DNA of 64,000 nt from Paenibacillus sp. HWE-109. GTDB lineage: Bacteria > Bacillota > Bacilli > Paenibacillales > NBRC-103111. This document shows, piece by piece, positions 50,954 through 60,039 of the stretch. The DNA lies in NCBI RefSeq assembly GCF_022163125.1, contig NZ_CP091881.1, forward strand, positions 1-64,000, read 5' to 3'. Numbering within the stretch: the first letter of the stretch is position 1; every line of letters starts with the position of its first letter. The notes under the pieces are model-generated. The model saw only the letters and a program-made list of their open reading frames with translations, did no database searches and had not been told where the DNA came from. Both the position numbers and the translations under genes were made by a program.

Positions 50954-51024
50954 TGTTTAGTACTACGGGTGGTGCGTGCAAGGCATCACCCTTCCATTTT
51001 GGCACGGAAAGGTGACAGTCCTTC

Positions 51025-52284
51025 ATGCACATCTCTCTTATTAAAGGCCAAAAGGCCGATCTTACAAAAACAAATCCGGGACTTTCCACGATTGGTATCG
51101 GTATCGGTTGGCAGGCTCCTGCACATGTGGACCTGGACACATCGGCATTCTTATTAGGCGCCAACGGCAAAGTCGATCATGATGATCAATTAGTCTTCTA
51201 TAACAACCCAACCAAAAATGGCGTGAAATTTATTGATCAACCTTCATCTGGACAAGATCAGAAACAATTCGCAATCCAATTCTCTGAGGTGCCAACGAAT
51301 GTTGAGAAGATAGCGATCACCTTGACGATTTATGAAGGGGAGAAGCTGAAACAACAATTCGGTTTGGTCAATCAAGCTTATATCCGGATTTTCCATCAGG
51401 GTACGGGACAAGATATTTTGCGATATGACTTAGGAAATCAATTCTCCGTTGAGACAGCGATTGTTGTTGGAGAAATATATAGATACGGCAGTGAATGGAA
51501 GTTCAGTGCTATTGGATCTGGTTTTTCGGGCGGCCTCAAAGCGCTGTGCGGTAATTTTGGCATCGAAGTGAAGGACGAGCCTACAGCTCCTCCGACAACG
51601 AATCCGACGCCTGCGCCGACACCTGCCCCTACAGCAGCACCAATTCCTAGCAGTACGCCACCACTTATCCCTCCGGCTCCCATCAATCTGAACAAGATTG
51701 AGCTGAAAAAGAAGGGAGATCGGATCAGTTTAGAGAAGAAGAGTGCCGGTCAGCTTGGAGAAATTCTCATTAATTTGAATTGGAATCAGAAGAAGTCAAC
51801 AGGCTTTTTTGGAAAAAGCAAAGGGATTGATTTGGATCTTGCCTGTTTGTATGAACTGAAAAATGGTCAAAAAGGTGTCATCCAAGCACTTGGCAACCAG
51901 TTCGGCGCGTTAAACAGAGAGCCGTATATAGCCTTAGATGGTGATGACCGCACTGGCTCAGTAACCACAGGTGAAAATATACGAATCAACGGTAATAAGT
52001 TGACGGAATTTGAACGAATTCTTATTTTCACGTTCATTTATGAAGGAGCAACAACATGGTCTGAGGCTGATGGGGTCGTTTCCATTAAGCAGGATGGCGG
52101 ACCTGACATCATCGTGAAATTAAACGAGCATAATAATCGTCAAGGGATGTGCGCTATTGCTCTTATTCGTAATCAAAATAATGAAACATTCAGTATTGAA
52201 CGTCTTGTCCAATACTTCTCCGGTCATAAACAGCTGGATGAAGCCTTTGGATGGGGGATGAGATGGGTTGCAGGCAGTAAATAA
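51025..52284 (+). CDS. TerD-TerA fusion stress protein
   Basis: The protein has 419 residues. Residues 1-185 are a TerD domain with HVDLDTSAFLLG retained, but the GDNRTGxGDGDDEQ loop is replaced by QPSSGQDQKQF, so one calcium site looks lost. Residues 190-225 are a Pro/Thr/Ala linker. Residues 228-419 are a TerA-like domain with IDLDLACLYEL and LDGDDRTGSVTTGENI, which keeps its own acidic loop. It may link TerD-type and TerA-type partners in one chain. Confidence 0.9.
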   Translation: MHISLIKGQKADLTKTNPGLSTIGIGIGWQAPAHVDLDTSAFLLGANGKVDHDDQLVFYNNPTKNGVKFIDQPSSGQDQKQFAIQFSEVPTNVEKIAITLTIYEGEKLKQQFGLVNQAYIRIFHQGTGQDILRYDLGNQFSVETAIVVGEIYRYGSEWKFSAIGSGFSGGLKALCGNFGIEVKDEPTAPPTTNPTPAPTPAPTAAPIPSSTPPLIPPAPINLNKIELKKKGDRISLEKKSAGQLGEILINLNWNQKKSTGFFGKSKGIDLDLACLYELKNGQKGVIQALGNQFGALNREPYIALDGDDRTGSVTTGENIRINGNKLTEFERILIFTFIYEGATTWSEADGVVSIKQDGGPDIIVKLNEHNNRQGMCAIALIRNQNNETFSIERLVQYFSGHKQLDEAFGWGMRWVAGSK

Positions 52285-52315
52285 TGAATGAAAAATGATA
52301 GAGGGGGGTCACAGC

Positions 52316-53053
52316 ATGGCAGATTTTTTTCAGAGCTTTATTGACAATTTCACCAACTTTTTTAACTGGGACGTGCTTTCAGCCACGCTCTCAGACCCGG
52401 TCAGCTGGGGAATTATCGGTACGCTGGTTATCCTAGAGGGTTTATTATCCGCAGATAACGCTTTGGTTCTTGCCGTCATGGTTAAACATTTGCCCAAAGA
52501 GCAGCAGAAGAAAGCTTTATTTTACGGATTGCTAGGAGCTTATGTGTTCAGGTTCATCGCTATTGGGGTAGGTACTTTCCTCGTACAGATTACCTGGATC
52601 AAAGTGCTCGGTGGTGGGTATCTCTTATGGATTGCCATTAGTAACCTCTTCTTCAAGAAGCATGAAGAAGAAGGGGAAGTTAAGAATAAGGGACTTTCCT
52701 TCTGGCGCACGGTGCTAGCCGTAGAAATCATGGATATTGCTTTCAGCGTCGATAGCGTGCTTGCTGCTTTCGGTGTCAGTGACAAGGTTTGGGTATTGTT
52801 CCTTGGTGGTATTATCGGGGTATTAATGATGAGAGGCGTTGCGCAAGTCTTCTTGAAGCTCATTGACAAGATTCCAGAGTTGGAGAAAGCAGCTTTCATC
52901 CTAATTATCGTCATCGGTCTTAAAATGATTGCCGGCGCCTTCGGGTTCCATGTCTCCCATGTTATTTTCTTTAGTATCCTTATTGTCATCTTTGGTGGTA
53001 CGATTATCCTTAGCTTGCTTCGCAAGAAAAATAAACCAGAGTCTGCTAACTAA
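52316..53053 (+). CDS. terC: TerC-family integral membrane protein
   Basis: From ATG 52316 (GAGGGGGG site) the protein has 245 residues with seven hydrophobic helices. The charged transmembrane motifs EGLLSADNALVLA and EIMDIAFSVDSVLAAF are the TerC hallmarks and may bind or move metal ions such as manganese. It is the membrane anchor for the TerB/TerD proteins. A terminator follows. Confidence 0.95.
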   Translation: MADFFQSFIDNFTNFFNWDVLSATLSDPVSWGIIGTLVILEGLLSADNALVLAVMVKHLPKEQQKKALFYGLLGAYVFRFIAIGVGTFLVQITWIKVLGGGYLLWIAISNLFFKKHEEEGEVKNKGLSFWRTVLAVEIMDIAFSVDSVLAAFGVSDKVWVLFLGGIIGVLMMRGVAQVFLKLIDKIPELEKAAFILIIVIGLKMIAGAFGFHVSHVIFFSILIVIFGGTIILSLLRKKNKPESAN

Positions 53054-53064
53054 ACTTAACATTC

Positions 53065-53097
53065 ACAATCCCTCCTATATGGAGGGATTGTTCTTTC
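53065..53097 (+). terminator. Terminator after terC
   Basis: ACAATCCCTCC and GGAGGGATTGT form a perfect 11-bp stem followed by TCTTT. It separates the Ter proteins from the biosynthetic part of the cluster. Confidence 0.85.
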
Positions 53098-53119
53098 ACC
53101 AAATGAGGGAGGGATCGGA

Positions 53120-54223
53120 TTGCGATATTTTAATTATTTAACAGCCGATGAAGAAAAAGCTTTATTTTATATTCCGCCCACCTCTTTTCATAATCATTCG
53201 AACCAAGATATTCTAGCTCATTCTATTGGTGCCGCACTTTATATGCCTGCTACACGTCCTACCTTTGCGGAAGATATTGCTTTTGGCAAAATTGAAGGGC
53301 TTGTCTCCGTCGTTCTTGATTTGGAAGATGCCGTAGGGGAGAACGAGGTGCATGACGCTGAAGAATCGTTAGTGAGTCAAATGAACAAATTGGCTGCATT
53401 AGTTGAAGTAGGTATTCTGAGCGCGGACAACCTCCCCTTATTATTTGTTCGAGTGAGAAGTGAGAATCAATTGAATTATTTGATTGAGCGTTTGGAAGAG
53501 AATGTCACACTGCTAACCGGTTTTGTATTTCCTAAGTTTACGATGGCGAATGGCGAGGCCTACTTTCATATTTTAGAAACTTATAATGATGAGAAACCAG
53601 TGTCTGCCCCTAAGTTGTACGGTCTTCCTATTCTGGAATCCGGCGCAATTATTTATAAAGAAAGTCGTTTTCAAACGCTGCAAGGGATTAAAGATATTTT
53701 GACCAAATACAAAGATCTCGTTCTGAATGTTCGGATAGGCGCTACCGATTTCTCCAGTTTGTTTGGCTTGAGACGCAGTTCGGAAATGACCATCTATGAC
53801 ATTACGCCGATTCGTGATTGTGTAGCTGATATTATAAATATATTCGGGCGTGTGGACGCTTCGTTCGTGATCTCTGGTCCTGTATGGGAATATTTCCCTC
53901 AGAAGGGGCTAATTCGGGAAGTGATCATGGATAAAGAAAACGGGCTGATTGGCAAAACCATTATTCATCCAACACATATCAAACCTGTGCAGTCGCTGTA
54001 TGCCGTAACGCATGAGGAGTATGCGGATGCGACAAGCATTATTTCCAATAATAATGGCGATCATGGTGTGATCAAGAGCGCATATGCGAATAAAATGAAT
54101 GAAATTAAACCTCATTTAAGCTGGGCTAGACGGATTCTTTTACGATCACACATTTATGGGGTGCTGCATGAACAACAACAATATTTCGGATTATTGTCCA
54201 AACAAGATCGGGCGTACGTATAG
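53120..54223 (+). CDS. HpcH/HpaI aldolase, CitE-like, of the Ter-associated pathway
   Basis: From TTG 53120 (GAGGGAGGG site) the protein has 367 residues. TIM-barrel CitE-like features are VVLDLEDAVGENEV (metal and substrate binding), LFVRVRS, FVFPKFTMANGE and GKTIIHPTHI. In Ter clusters this enzyme belongs to a predicted pathway for a nucleoside-like metabolite with two PRTase-type proteins, a HAD phosphatase and an ATP-grasp enzyme, all present here. It overlaps the next gene by about 55 nt. Confidence 0.9.
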   Translation: MRYFNYLTADEEKALFYIPPTSFHNHSNQDILAHSIGAALYMPATRPTFAEDIAFGKIEGLVSVVLDLEDAVGENEVHDAEESLVSQMNKLAALVEVGILSADNLPLLFVRVRSENQLNYLIERLEENVTLLTGFVFPKFTMANGEAYFHILETYNDEKPVSAPKLYGLPILESGAIIYKESRFQTLQGIKDILTKYKDLVLNVRIGATDFSSLFGLRRSSEMTIYDITPIRDCVADIINIFGRVDASFVISGPVWEYFPQKGLIREVIMDKENGLIGKTIIHPTHIKPVQSLYAVTHEEYADATSIISNNNGDHGVIKSAYANKMNEIKPHLSWARRILLRSHIYGVLHEQQQYFGLLSKQDRAYV

Positions 54224-55589
54224 CATTGCCGGAGATTTAGAACTTCAAGTGAACGTGACTTCAAACCCCTATGATATTCCTCTCGATCAATTGTTTGCAA
54301 TGGCGGCAAGAATCAATAAGAAACGCTCGTTTCTATTTGTCAGTAAGGTGCTCGGCAAACATATTCCTGTTCAACCGTATGTTTCTTTGTTAAGTGGAGT
54401 TTCGCTGGCTCTCATGCTGCAGCAGACTCTTCATGGTGAAGTGGCGGAAGATTTGCTGCCGCTTGCGATTCAAGGTATGACGGAGCCACTTCAAGCAGAA
54501 GCCGCATATAAAGAAATCATGTCCCATCGATTATCCCTGCCTCAATCTGTAGCTTTTATTGGTTTCGCCGAAACGGCTACAGCGATAGGACATGCTGTCT
54601 TTCAGACTTTTGGACATAACGGAAGTTATATCCATACAACGCGTGAGGTGATTGATGGATTACCTTCCATCATCAGCTTCAGCGAGGAGCATTCCCATGC
54701 GGTTGCACATTACTGCTATGCGCTGGACGCTAATCTGCTAACCGAAGCTGATCTGGTAGTCCTTGTGGACGACGAAATAACCACGGGCAAAACGTCCTTG
54801 AATATTATCAGAGATATGCAGGGGAAATTTCCTAAGAAGGCTTATTATGTTCTGGCGCTGCTGGATTGGCGCACAGAGAAGGATCAGGAGCAATTCCGGA
54901 AGCTGGAGTTGGAACTGGACATTTCGATTCACGTTATCTCTCTGATCAAAGGTGAGGTAGAGGTTCGAGGTTCATCCGAAAGTATCCCACGGCAGGATCA
55001 TACTCGTCTGCAAGCAGCAAACCAAAGCGATTGCATTGATTTTATTTATGTGGATCAGCTTTTTAGACATGTTCCGCCTGCTGCGAATGAGCGCCCTTAT
55101 TTGCGCGATAGCGGCCGTTTCGGTCTTACACCAGAGGACTGCCAACAATCCGATCAAGCAGTCACACAAGCTGCTGAACTGTTGAAGCAGTCTCGGATAG
55201 GCACCGCAACATTGTGCGTTGGAACCGGCGAATTTATGTATCTGCCAATGCGAATTGCCGCTGAGATGGGCGAAGGTGTTGTCTACCAATCGACGACGAG
55301 AAGTCCGATCCATTGTATTGATCGAGAAGACTACGCGGTTCAAGTAGGCTATCCGTACCCAGCTCCGGAAGATCCGGACGTTACGTATTTTCTTTACAAT
55401 ATCAAAGAAGGTCAGTACGATGATCTCTATTTGTTCATGGAAAGAGAAGTGGACCGCGCGGCGATGCAGCCATTGCTTGAGATTCTTCTGACGCGGGGGC
55501 TGAAACAGATCCATATTGTGATATTCTCGCCCCAGACGACAGCTTGGAAGGAGCATCCAACATGGCAGACTGGCGTACTCGGCCAATAA
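54168..55589 (+). CDS. Phosphoribosyltransferase with TRSP domain
   Basis: The start is ATG 54168 inside the aldolase gene; ATG 54156 is an alternative. The protein has 473 residues. The N-terminal PRTase_2 domain has a PRPP-binding loop VVLVDDEITTGKTS. The C-terminal TRSP domain has FMYLPMRIAAEMG and the naming motif TRSP (in QSTTRSPIHCID). It probably attaches a base-like group to PRPP in the Ter pathway. Its end overlaps the StiP gene. Confidence 0.9.
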   Translation: MNNNNISDYCPNKIGRTYSIAGDLELQVNVTSNPYDIPLDQLFAMAARINKKRSFLFVSKVLGKHIPVQPYVSLLSGVSLALMLQQTLHGEVAEDLLPLAIQGMTEPLQAEAAYKEIMSHRLSLPQSVAFIGFAETATAIGHAVFQTFGHNGSYIHTTREVIDGLPSIISFSEEHSHAVAHYCYALDANLLTEADLVVLVDDEITTGKTSLNIIRDMQGKFPKKAYYVLALLDWRTEKDQEQFRKLELELDISIHVISLIKGEVEVRGSSESIPRQDHTRLQAANQSDCIDFIYVDQLFRHVPPAANERPYLRDSGRFGLTPEDCQQSDQAVTQAAELLKQSRIGTATLCVGTGEFMYLPMRIAAEMGEGVVYQSTTRSPIHCIDREDYAVQVGYPYPAPEDPDVTYFLYNIKEGQYDDLYLFMEREVDRAAMQPLLEILLTRGLKQIHIVIFSPQTTAWKEHPTWQTGVLGQ

Positions 55590-56695
55590 ACGATCCTGTC
55601 CGTTTGGGCAGTTACCCCGCATCCGATGTGATCTTTCTGCTCAAGGATTTGAGCGAGGTGAAGCTGGAGAAGTCGCTTGATGCCAGAGAACGCGCGATTC
55701 AGTCGGGAACGCATTATTCAGAAATGCTTCCCGAAGAGAAGCAGCCTACGGCGGCCTATTTGGAACTATATCAAGAGACGCTCAAGCAGTCAGCCGAGAA
55801 GGTTGCACTGGCTGTTGGCATAACGGCTGAGCTGATTCTGCATAGAAAGGGGCCTGACACCGTTCTGGTTTCTTTGGCGAGAGCAGGCACACCGGTTGGG
55901 ATTCTGATTAAGCGCTATGTAGAAGACATTCATCAGCACGTGCTGCCACATTATAGCATTTCAATTATTCGTGGCAAAGGGATAGATGAGAATGCGCTAT
56001 TTTACATTCTGCAGAAACACCCAGGCGCCAAACTGCAATTCGTCGATGGGTGGACCGGCAAAGGGGCTATTCGCAAGGTGTTGACGGAGGCTTGTCAGAA
56101 GCTAGAGCAAGAGCATGGGATCAAGCTGGACGACGAGCTTGCGGTATTGGCGGATCCAGGCCACTGCACGGACATGTTCGGAACGAGGGAGGATTTCTTG
56201 ATTCCGAGCGCATGCTTGAATTCCACGGTATCCGGCTTAATGAGCCGAACGGTACTCCGTGAGGATCTTATCGGACCGTATGATTTTCATGGATCCAAGT
56301 TTTATAAAGATTGGCTGGATCAGGATCTATCGAATCATTTTATTGCTGAAATTGCGCCGCTTTTTGGCGGGATTGTTGAGCAAGCCCAGCGGGGAGCCAA
56401 TGAATTCCTAGCGAATCCCCCCGAAGTTACCTGGAAGGGTCTGCACGATATCGAGGCAATCCAAAGTGAATATCACATACCAGACATCAATTTGATCAAA
56501 CCTGGCGTCGGCGAGACGACACGTGTACTGCTTCGCAGAGTTCCGTGGAAAATCCTCGTTGACCGCCTGGATAATCCGAATATCCGCCATATCCGGCTCC
56601 TGGCAGAAGCGAGGGATGTGCCGGTGGAAGTATACCCGGGGCTCACGTATTCGTGCTGCGGCATTATCAAATCAGTGAAGGGAGATGCCGAATGA
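55562..56695 (+). CDS. StiP-family protein with PELOTA-like C-terminus
   Basis: From ATG 55562 (GGAAGGAG site) the protein has 377 residues. It has a PRTase-like loop, QFVDGWTGKGAI, after VSLARAGTPVG. The segment ADPGHCTDMFGTREDFLIPS is typical of the StiP family, named in databases as a predicted cysteine protease; the loop suggests instead a PRTase-related fold. Residues ~290-377 (INLIKPGVGETTRVLLRR onwards) resemble the PELOTA RNA-binding-like domain. It overlaps genes on both sides. Confidence 0.88.
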   Translation: MADWRTRPINDPVRLGSYPASDVIFLLKDLSEVKLEKSLDARERAIQSGTHYSEMLPEEKQPTAAYLELYQETLKQSAEKVALAVGITAELILHRKGPDTVLVSLARAGTPVGILIKRYVEDIHQHVLPHYSISIIRGKGIDENALFYILQKHPGAKLQFVDGWTGKGAIRKVLTEACQKLEQEHGIKLDDELAVLADPGHCTDMFGTREDFLIPSACLNSTVSGLMSRTVLREDLIGPYDFHGSKFYKDWLDQDLSNHFIAEIAPLFGGIVEQAQRGANEFLANPPEVTWKGLHDIEAIQSEYHIPDINLIKPGVGETTRVLLRRVPWKILVDRLDNPNIRHIRLLAEARDVPVEVYPGLTYSCCGIIKSVKGDAE

Positions 56696-57519
56696 TTTTT
56701 GCAAGCGACTTGGACCAGACGCTGATTTATTCACAGCCGGCAGAGCGAGCGGAAGAGCTGGGCAGTCGGATTCTTTTGGCCGAGCTGATTGACGGCAAAG
56801 CAAGATCGTATATGTCTGCCAGCGCCTTCCAGCGGCTTCAGGCGTTGATGGCGGAGCTGATCTTCGTTCCGGTGACGACAAGAACGATTCAGCAGTACTT
56901 GCGCATCCATTTGATTAGTCAAATGGTAAAGCCCCAATACGCCGTGACGAGCAACGGCGGGAATATTGTTGTGGCTGGGCAGCCTGATCCTGATTGGCAG
57001 GCAGCCATCGCAGCCCGCGTCAGTGAAACTAGCGTGCATGTTCAGGATGTCCGTACGCTGACGGACAAGGTGTTGAATCCAGCATGGGTCATTGGCTCCA
57101 CATACTGTGATGATTTTTTCTTTTCCCACATCGTGCATCGGGATAAGATGCCTTTGCAGGAAGTGATGGATATGAGCGCAGAGCTTCACCAGATGGGTTG
57201 GAGCACTTCCATTCAGGGAAGGAAGGTTTATGTCGTACCGCATGCCGTGAATAAGCGAGATGCCGTCGCCCACATCAAGCAGCTCCTAGGCGAAGATAAA
57301 GTTGTAGCTTCCGGTGATTCGCTGCTGGATCAAGTGTTATTGGACTTCGCTGACTATTCGATCGCGCCTAGACATGGGGAGTTATTCCGGCAGCAACAGC
57401 TTGCGCCAACAGGGAATTATACCTTTACCGAGGAGTCCGGTATTTTTGCAACCGATGAAATTTTAAACTACGTACAGTCTGTCACTACAGCTCAATTCGA
57501 GATAAAGGAGTCCTCATGA
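56692..57519 (+). CDS. HAD-superfamily phosphatase of the Ter cluster
   Basis: It starts at ATG 56692 inside the StiP stop (ATGA). The protein has 275 residues. HAD motif I is SDLDQTLIYS, motif II lies near VTTRTIQQY, the lysine is in VNKRDAVAH and motif IV is ASGDSLLDQVLLD. A Cof-type cap is likely. It would remove a phosphate from a pathway intermediate. It is coupled to the next gene by another ATGA overlap. Confidence 0.9.
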   Translation: MIFASDLDQTLIYSQPAERAEELGSRILLAELIDGKARSYMSASAFQRLQALMAELIFVPVTTRTIQQYLRIHLISQMVKPQYAVTSNGGNIVVAGQPDPDWQAAIAARVSETSVHVQDVRTLTDKVLNPAWVIGSTYCDDFFFSHIVHRDKMPLQEVMDMSAELHQMGWSTSIQGRKVYVVPHAVNKRDAVAHIKQLLGEDKVVASGDSLLDQVLLDFADYSIAPRHGELFRQQQLAPTGNYTFTEESGIFATDEILNYVQSVTTAQFEIKESS

Positions 57520-58538
57520 AAAAAGTATGGTTCAACCGTTGGTTTTCCGTTGCTTATCACTATATGAACAGCATTCGCAACAACGAAGATGGCGTGCAAT
57601 TCAAAATGTATGGCACACATCCGGATCGTTCCCACATGGCGCTGCAAGCAGCTGATTTCGCAGAAACAGAGCCGGTCTTAGGGGATGATGACTATGTGGA
57701 ATTTGCTTTGAATTTCTGCAAAAAGCATGGTGTTGATGTCTTTATTCCACGCCTGCACATGTACGCTATCGCCAAACATATAGATGCGTTTGAAAGCGTA
57801 GGAACGAAAGTGACGGTTTGCCGGGATTTAGAGCTGCTAGAGAATTTGCTAGAGAAGCAGAAATTTTATGAAGCCATCCGGGAGAAGAATATTCTCGCGA
57901 TTCCGGACTACCGTGTCGTGAACACTGCTGATGAATTCATGTCGGCTTACGAAGTTCTAAGTGGAGCTGGACATCAGGTCTGCATGAAGCCGACGAATGC
58001 GGAAGGCGGAATGGGCTTTCGGATCATCAGCAACAAGCGCGACAACTTGAGCGATTTGTTCGGAACAGTGACACCGTATCTGTCTACGGATCAAGCTTAT
58101 CAAATCTTATCATCTGTGGATCGTTTCGATGATCTTATGGTGATGGAACTGCTGAACGGGTACGAATACAGTATTGACTGTTTGGCTACTGCATCGGGTG
58201 AACTGCTGGCCGCTGTGCCCCGTAGAAAAGCAGATGGACGCCTGCGTTTGCTGGAGGAAGTGCCGGAACTTATCGAAATTGCTAATCAAGTCGCCGCTAC
58301 GTATCGAATTCCGTTCAACTACAACATCCAGGTGAAGTACAACGAAGGTGTTCCCAAGCTGCTTGAAATTAATCCGCGGATGTCCGGCGGCCTGCATGTC
58401 ACGTGTTTATCCGGGATTAATTTCCCTTATTTAGCGGTTAAATCAATTCTAGGTGGGCATGTGGACGTGCAAAGGCCTAATTACGGCATACTGGCCAGCC
58501 ATATCGAAAAATACATTATTATGGATCTTGGTGAATAA
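57516..58538 (+). CDS. ATP-grasp ligase of the Ter cluster
   Basis: The protein has 340 residues. The ATP-grasp core has CMKPTNAEGGMGFRI (phosphate loop with Lys), YSIDCLATASGELLA and LLEINPRMSGGLHV (metal-binding). It lies last in the five-gene biosynthetic run and is translationally coupled to the HAD gene. It likely joins an amino acid or carboxylate to the PRTase-derived product. The true substrate is unknown. Confidence 0.9.
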   Translation: MKKVWFNRWFSVAYHYMNSIRNNEDGVQFKMYGTHPDRSHMALQAADFAETEPVLGDDDYVEFALNFCKKHGVDVFIPRLHMYAIAKHIDAFESVGTKVTVCRDLELLENLLEKQKFYEAIREKNILAIPDYRVVNTADEFMSAYEVLSGAGHQVCMKPTNAEGGMGFRIISNKRDNLSDLFGTVTPYLSTDQAYQILSSVDRFDDLMVMELLNGYEYSIDCLATASGELLAAVPRRKADGRLRLLEEVPELIEIANQVAATYRIPFNYNIQVKYNEGVPKLLEINPRMSGGLHVTCLSGINFPYLAVKSILGGHVDVQRPNYGILASHIEKYIIMDLGE

Positions 58539-58599
58539 ATAAGGCTGCCCATCATATCTTGAGTATAGATGTTCAAATCTGTCGAAGAAGGTGCAGAGT

Positions 58600-58701
58600 A
58601 TGATGGTAGGCAGAATTATCCTATTCGGCATAATCGTCGTTCTCATTGTCATCGCCAGTGCTGAAAAAGCCGAAGTTGTGTCCAAATATATAGATAAATA
58701 G
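58600..58701 (+). CDS. Single-pass membrane micropeptide (33 residues)
   Basis: ATG 58600 follows GAAGAAGGTG at fair spacing. The peptide is MMVGRIILFGIIVVLIVIAS followed by AEKAEVVSKYIDK: one membrane helix and a short charged tail. A strong terminator begins 9 nt after the stop, which supports a real gene. The function is unknown. It may be transcribed with the Ter biosynthetic genes. Confidence 0.55.
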   Translation: MMVGRIILFGIIVVLIVIASAEKAEVVSKYIDK

Positions 58702-58709
58702 ACAACTTT

Positions 58710-58735
58710 GAAACCTGAAAAGGTTTCTTTTTTTT
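58710..58735 (+). terminator. Terminator ending the Ter cluster
   Basis: GAAACCT, GAAA loop, AGGTTTC, then eight Ts. Confidence 0.9.
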
Positions 58736-58791
58736 GATCCGATTTGGTAGAATGGAAGATAGGGTTTGCATGCTCAGGAGGGGGATGTACA

Positions 58792-59367
58792 TTGCTCGAT
58801 TTTAGCTTTGAAATTATTGATGCCTACACAATTAACACCAAAATTTTATACGCCAATGAATGGTTTACTTTCAATATATATGAAAAAGATCAGGTTTGGA
58901 CGCTTCATCCCTTTGATGGCATGTTGATTCGGAATAAAGATATGTGTCAGCTAGTCATCAACGAACTGCTCAAGAACAAATATTTTCATGTGATGTGCGC
59001 CAAGGAAAACATTCTCTTGTCTGAGATTAGAACGACTGTAGATTTGAGTGATCGACCAAGTCCAGCTATGCCGGAGCGCAATCCGCGGGAAGAACGACCT
59101 CCCCAGGAGCAAGATGAGCCGGAAGACGTTCAATCTTTTATGGACTATCACAGTCTGGAAGAAATTATGGAGATCGAAAGAGCCATCATTCATAAACGGT
59201 TGTCTTTTTACAAACGGATGCTAGAAGTTATGTTTATGCAAGGAGCCGGACCTGCAGATAAGGAATTCATACAGATTCAAGCCATTTTCACGACTTGGAA
59301 AGAGGCCTATGAGAAGATGAGCGGGTTCAGTGATCCCGATGAATCTGGTGGAAAGAAAAGATGGTAG
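58792..59367 (+). CDS. Hypothetical protein upstream of an ECF sigma factor
   Basis: The start is TTG 58792, chosen for AGGAGGGGG at 58777-58785. The protein has 191 residues, soluble. The N-terminal ~95 residues look like a small mixed alpha/beta domain (LDFSFEIIDAYTINTKILYA), then a Pro/Glu/Arg-rich linker, then a helical C-terminal region. The family is not recognised. It lies 24 bp before the sigma factor gene, so it may be co-transcribed, but it has no membrane segment or anti-sigma signature. Confidence 0.75.
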   Translation: MLDFSFEIIDAYTINTKILYANEWFTFNIYEKDQVWTLHPFDGMLIRNKDMCQLVINELLKNKYFHVMCAKENILLSEIRTTVDLSDRPSPAMPERNPREERPPQEQDEPEDVQSFMDYHSLEEIMEIERAIIHKRLSFYKRMLEVMFMQGAGPADKEFIQIQAIFTTWKEAYEKMSGFSDPDESGGKKRW

Positions 59368-59391
59368 CCTTCATCAAAAAGGAGTTTAAAC

Positions 59392-60000
59392 ATGCTGCAA
59401 TTAAACGATAGTCAGCTTGCCGCCTTGTGGAGTCAAGGGGATTCTAAAGCGTTCAATCGTCTTCTAGAGCTTTATAAAGACAAAATATATCGATTAGCCT
59501 ATCGTATGCTGCGCAATAAATCGGATTCGGAAGATGTTGTGCAAGAGACGTTTCTGCGCGCTTATCTGCATTCTCATCGGTTTGACACTACGAAAAACTT
59601 TTCCAGTTGGATTTTCAGTATTGGCAAAAATGTGACGATTGACGTTTTGCGCAAAAAAAAATCCGAGCTGTCCATGGATACGAATCCGAATCCGTTTCAG
59701 GATTCCCTTCCTTTTTATGAAAAGCTCACCAGTCAAGAGAAAACGCCAGAACTTCAACTGATCGAGTTGGAAACCGCGGCGCAAGTAGAGCGGATGATTC
59801 AAGATTTGCCTGATAAATACAAAAACTTGATTGTATACAAGTATTACTTGGATATGTCGCTGGAGGATATTAGCAAAGAAGTCAATCTGCCTGTATCGAC
59901 GATCAAAACGAGATTATTCCGCGGCCGGAATTACATCAAACGAAAATGGGGATCCTTATTTTTCTTGGTGCAAAGCCTGACTTCCGTCATAATTTTCTAA
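59392..60000 (+). CDS. ECF-family RNA polymerase sigma factor (SigW-like)
   Basis: From ATG 59392 (AAGGAG site) the protein has 202 residues. Region 2 has YRLAYRMLRNKSDSEDVVQE and FLRAYLHSHRF, and region 4 has YKYYLDMSLEDISKEVNLPV and STIKTRLFRGRNYIK. It directs stress-type promoters. It ends with a hydrophobic stretch (LFFLVQSLTSVIIF), unusual for a sigma factor. No typical RsiW-like anti-sigma gene follows; the next gene encodes a pentapeptide-repeat protein. Confidence 0.93.
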   Translation: MLQLNDSQLAALWSQGDSKAFNRLLELYKDKIYRLAYRMLRNKSDSEDVVQETFLRAYLHSHRFDTTKNFSSWIFSIGKNVTIDVLRKKKSELSMDTNPNPFQDSLPFYEKLTSQEKTPELQLIELETAAQVERMIQDLPDKYKNLIVYKYYLDMSLEDISKEVNLPVSTIKTRLFRGRNYIKRKWGSLFFLVQSLTSVIIF

Positions 60001-60039
60001 AAGCATGAACCCATTATTTGAGGACAGAGGAGTAACGGA

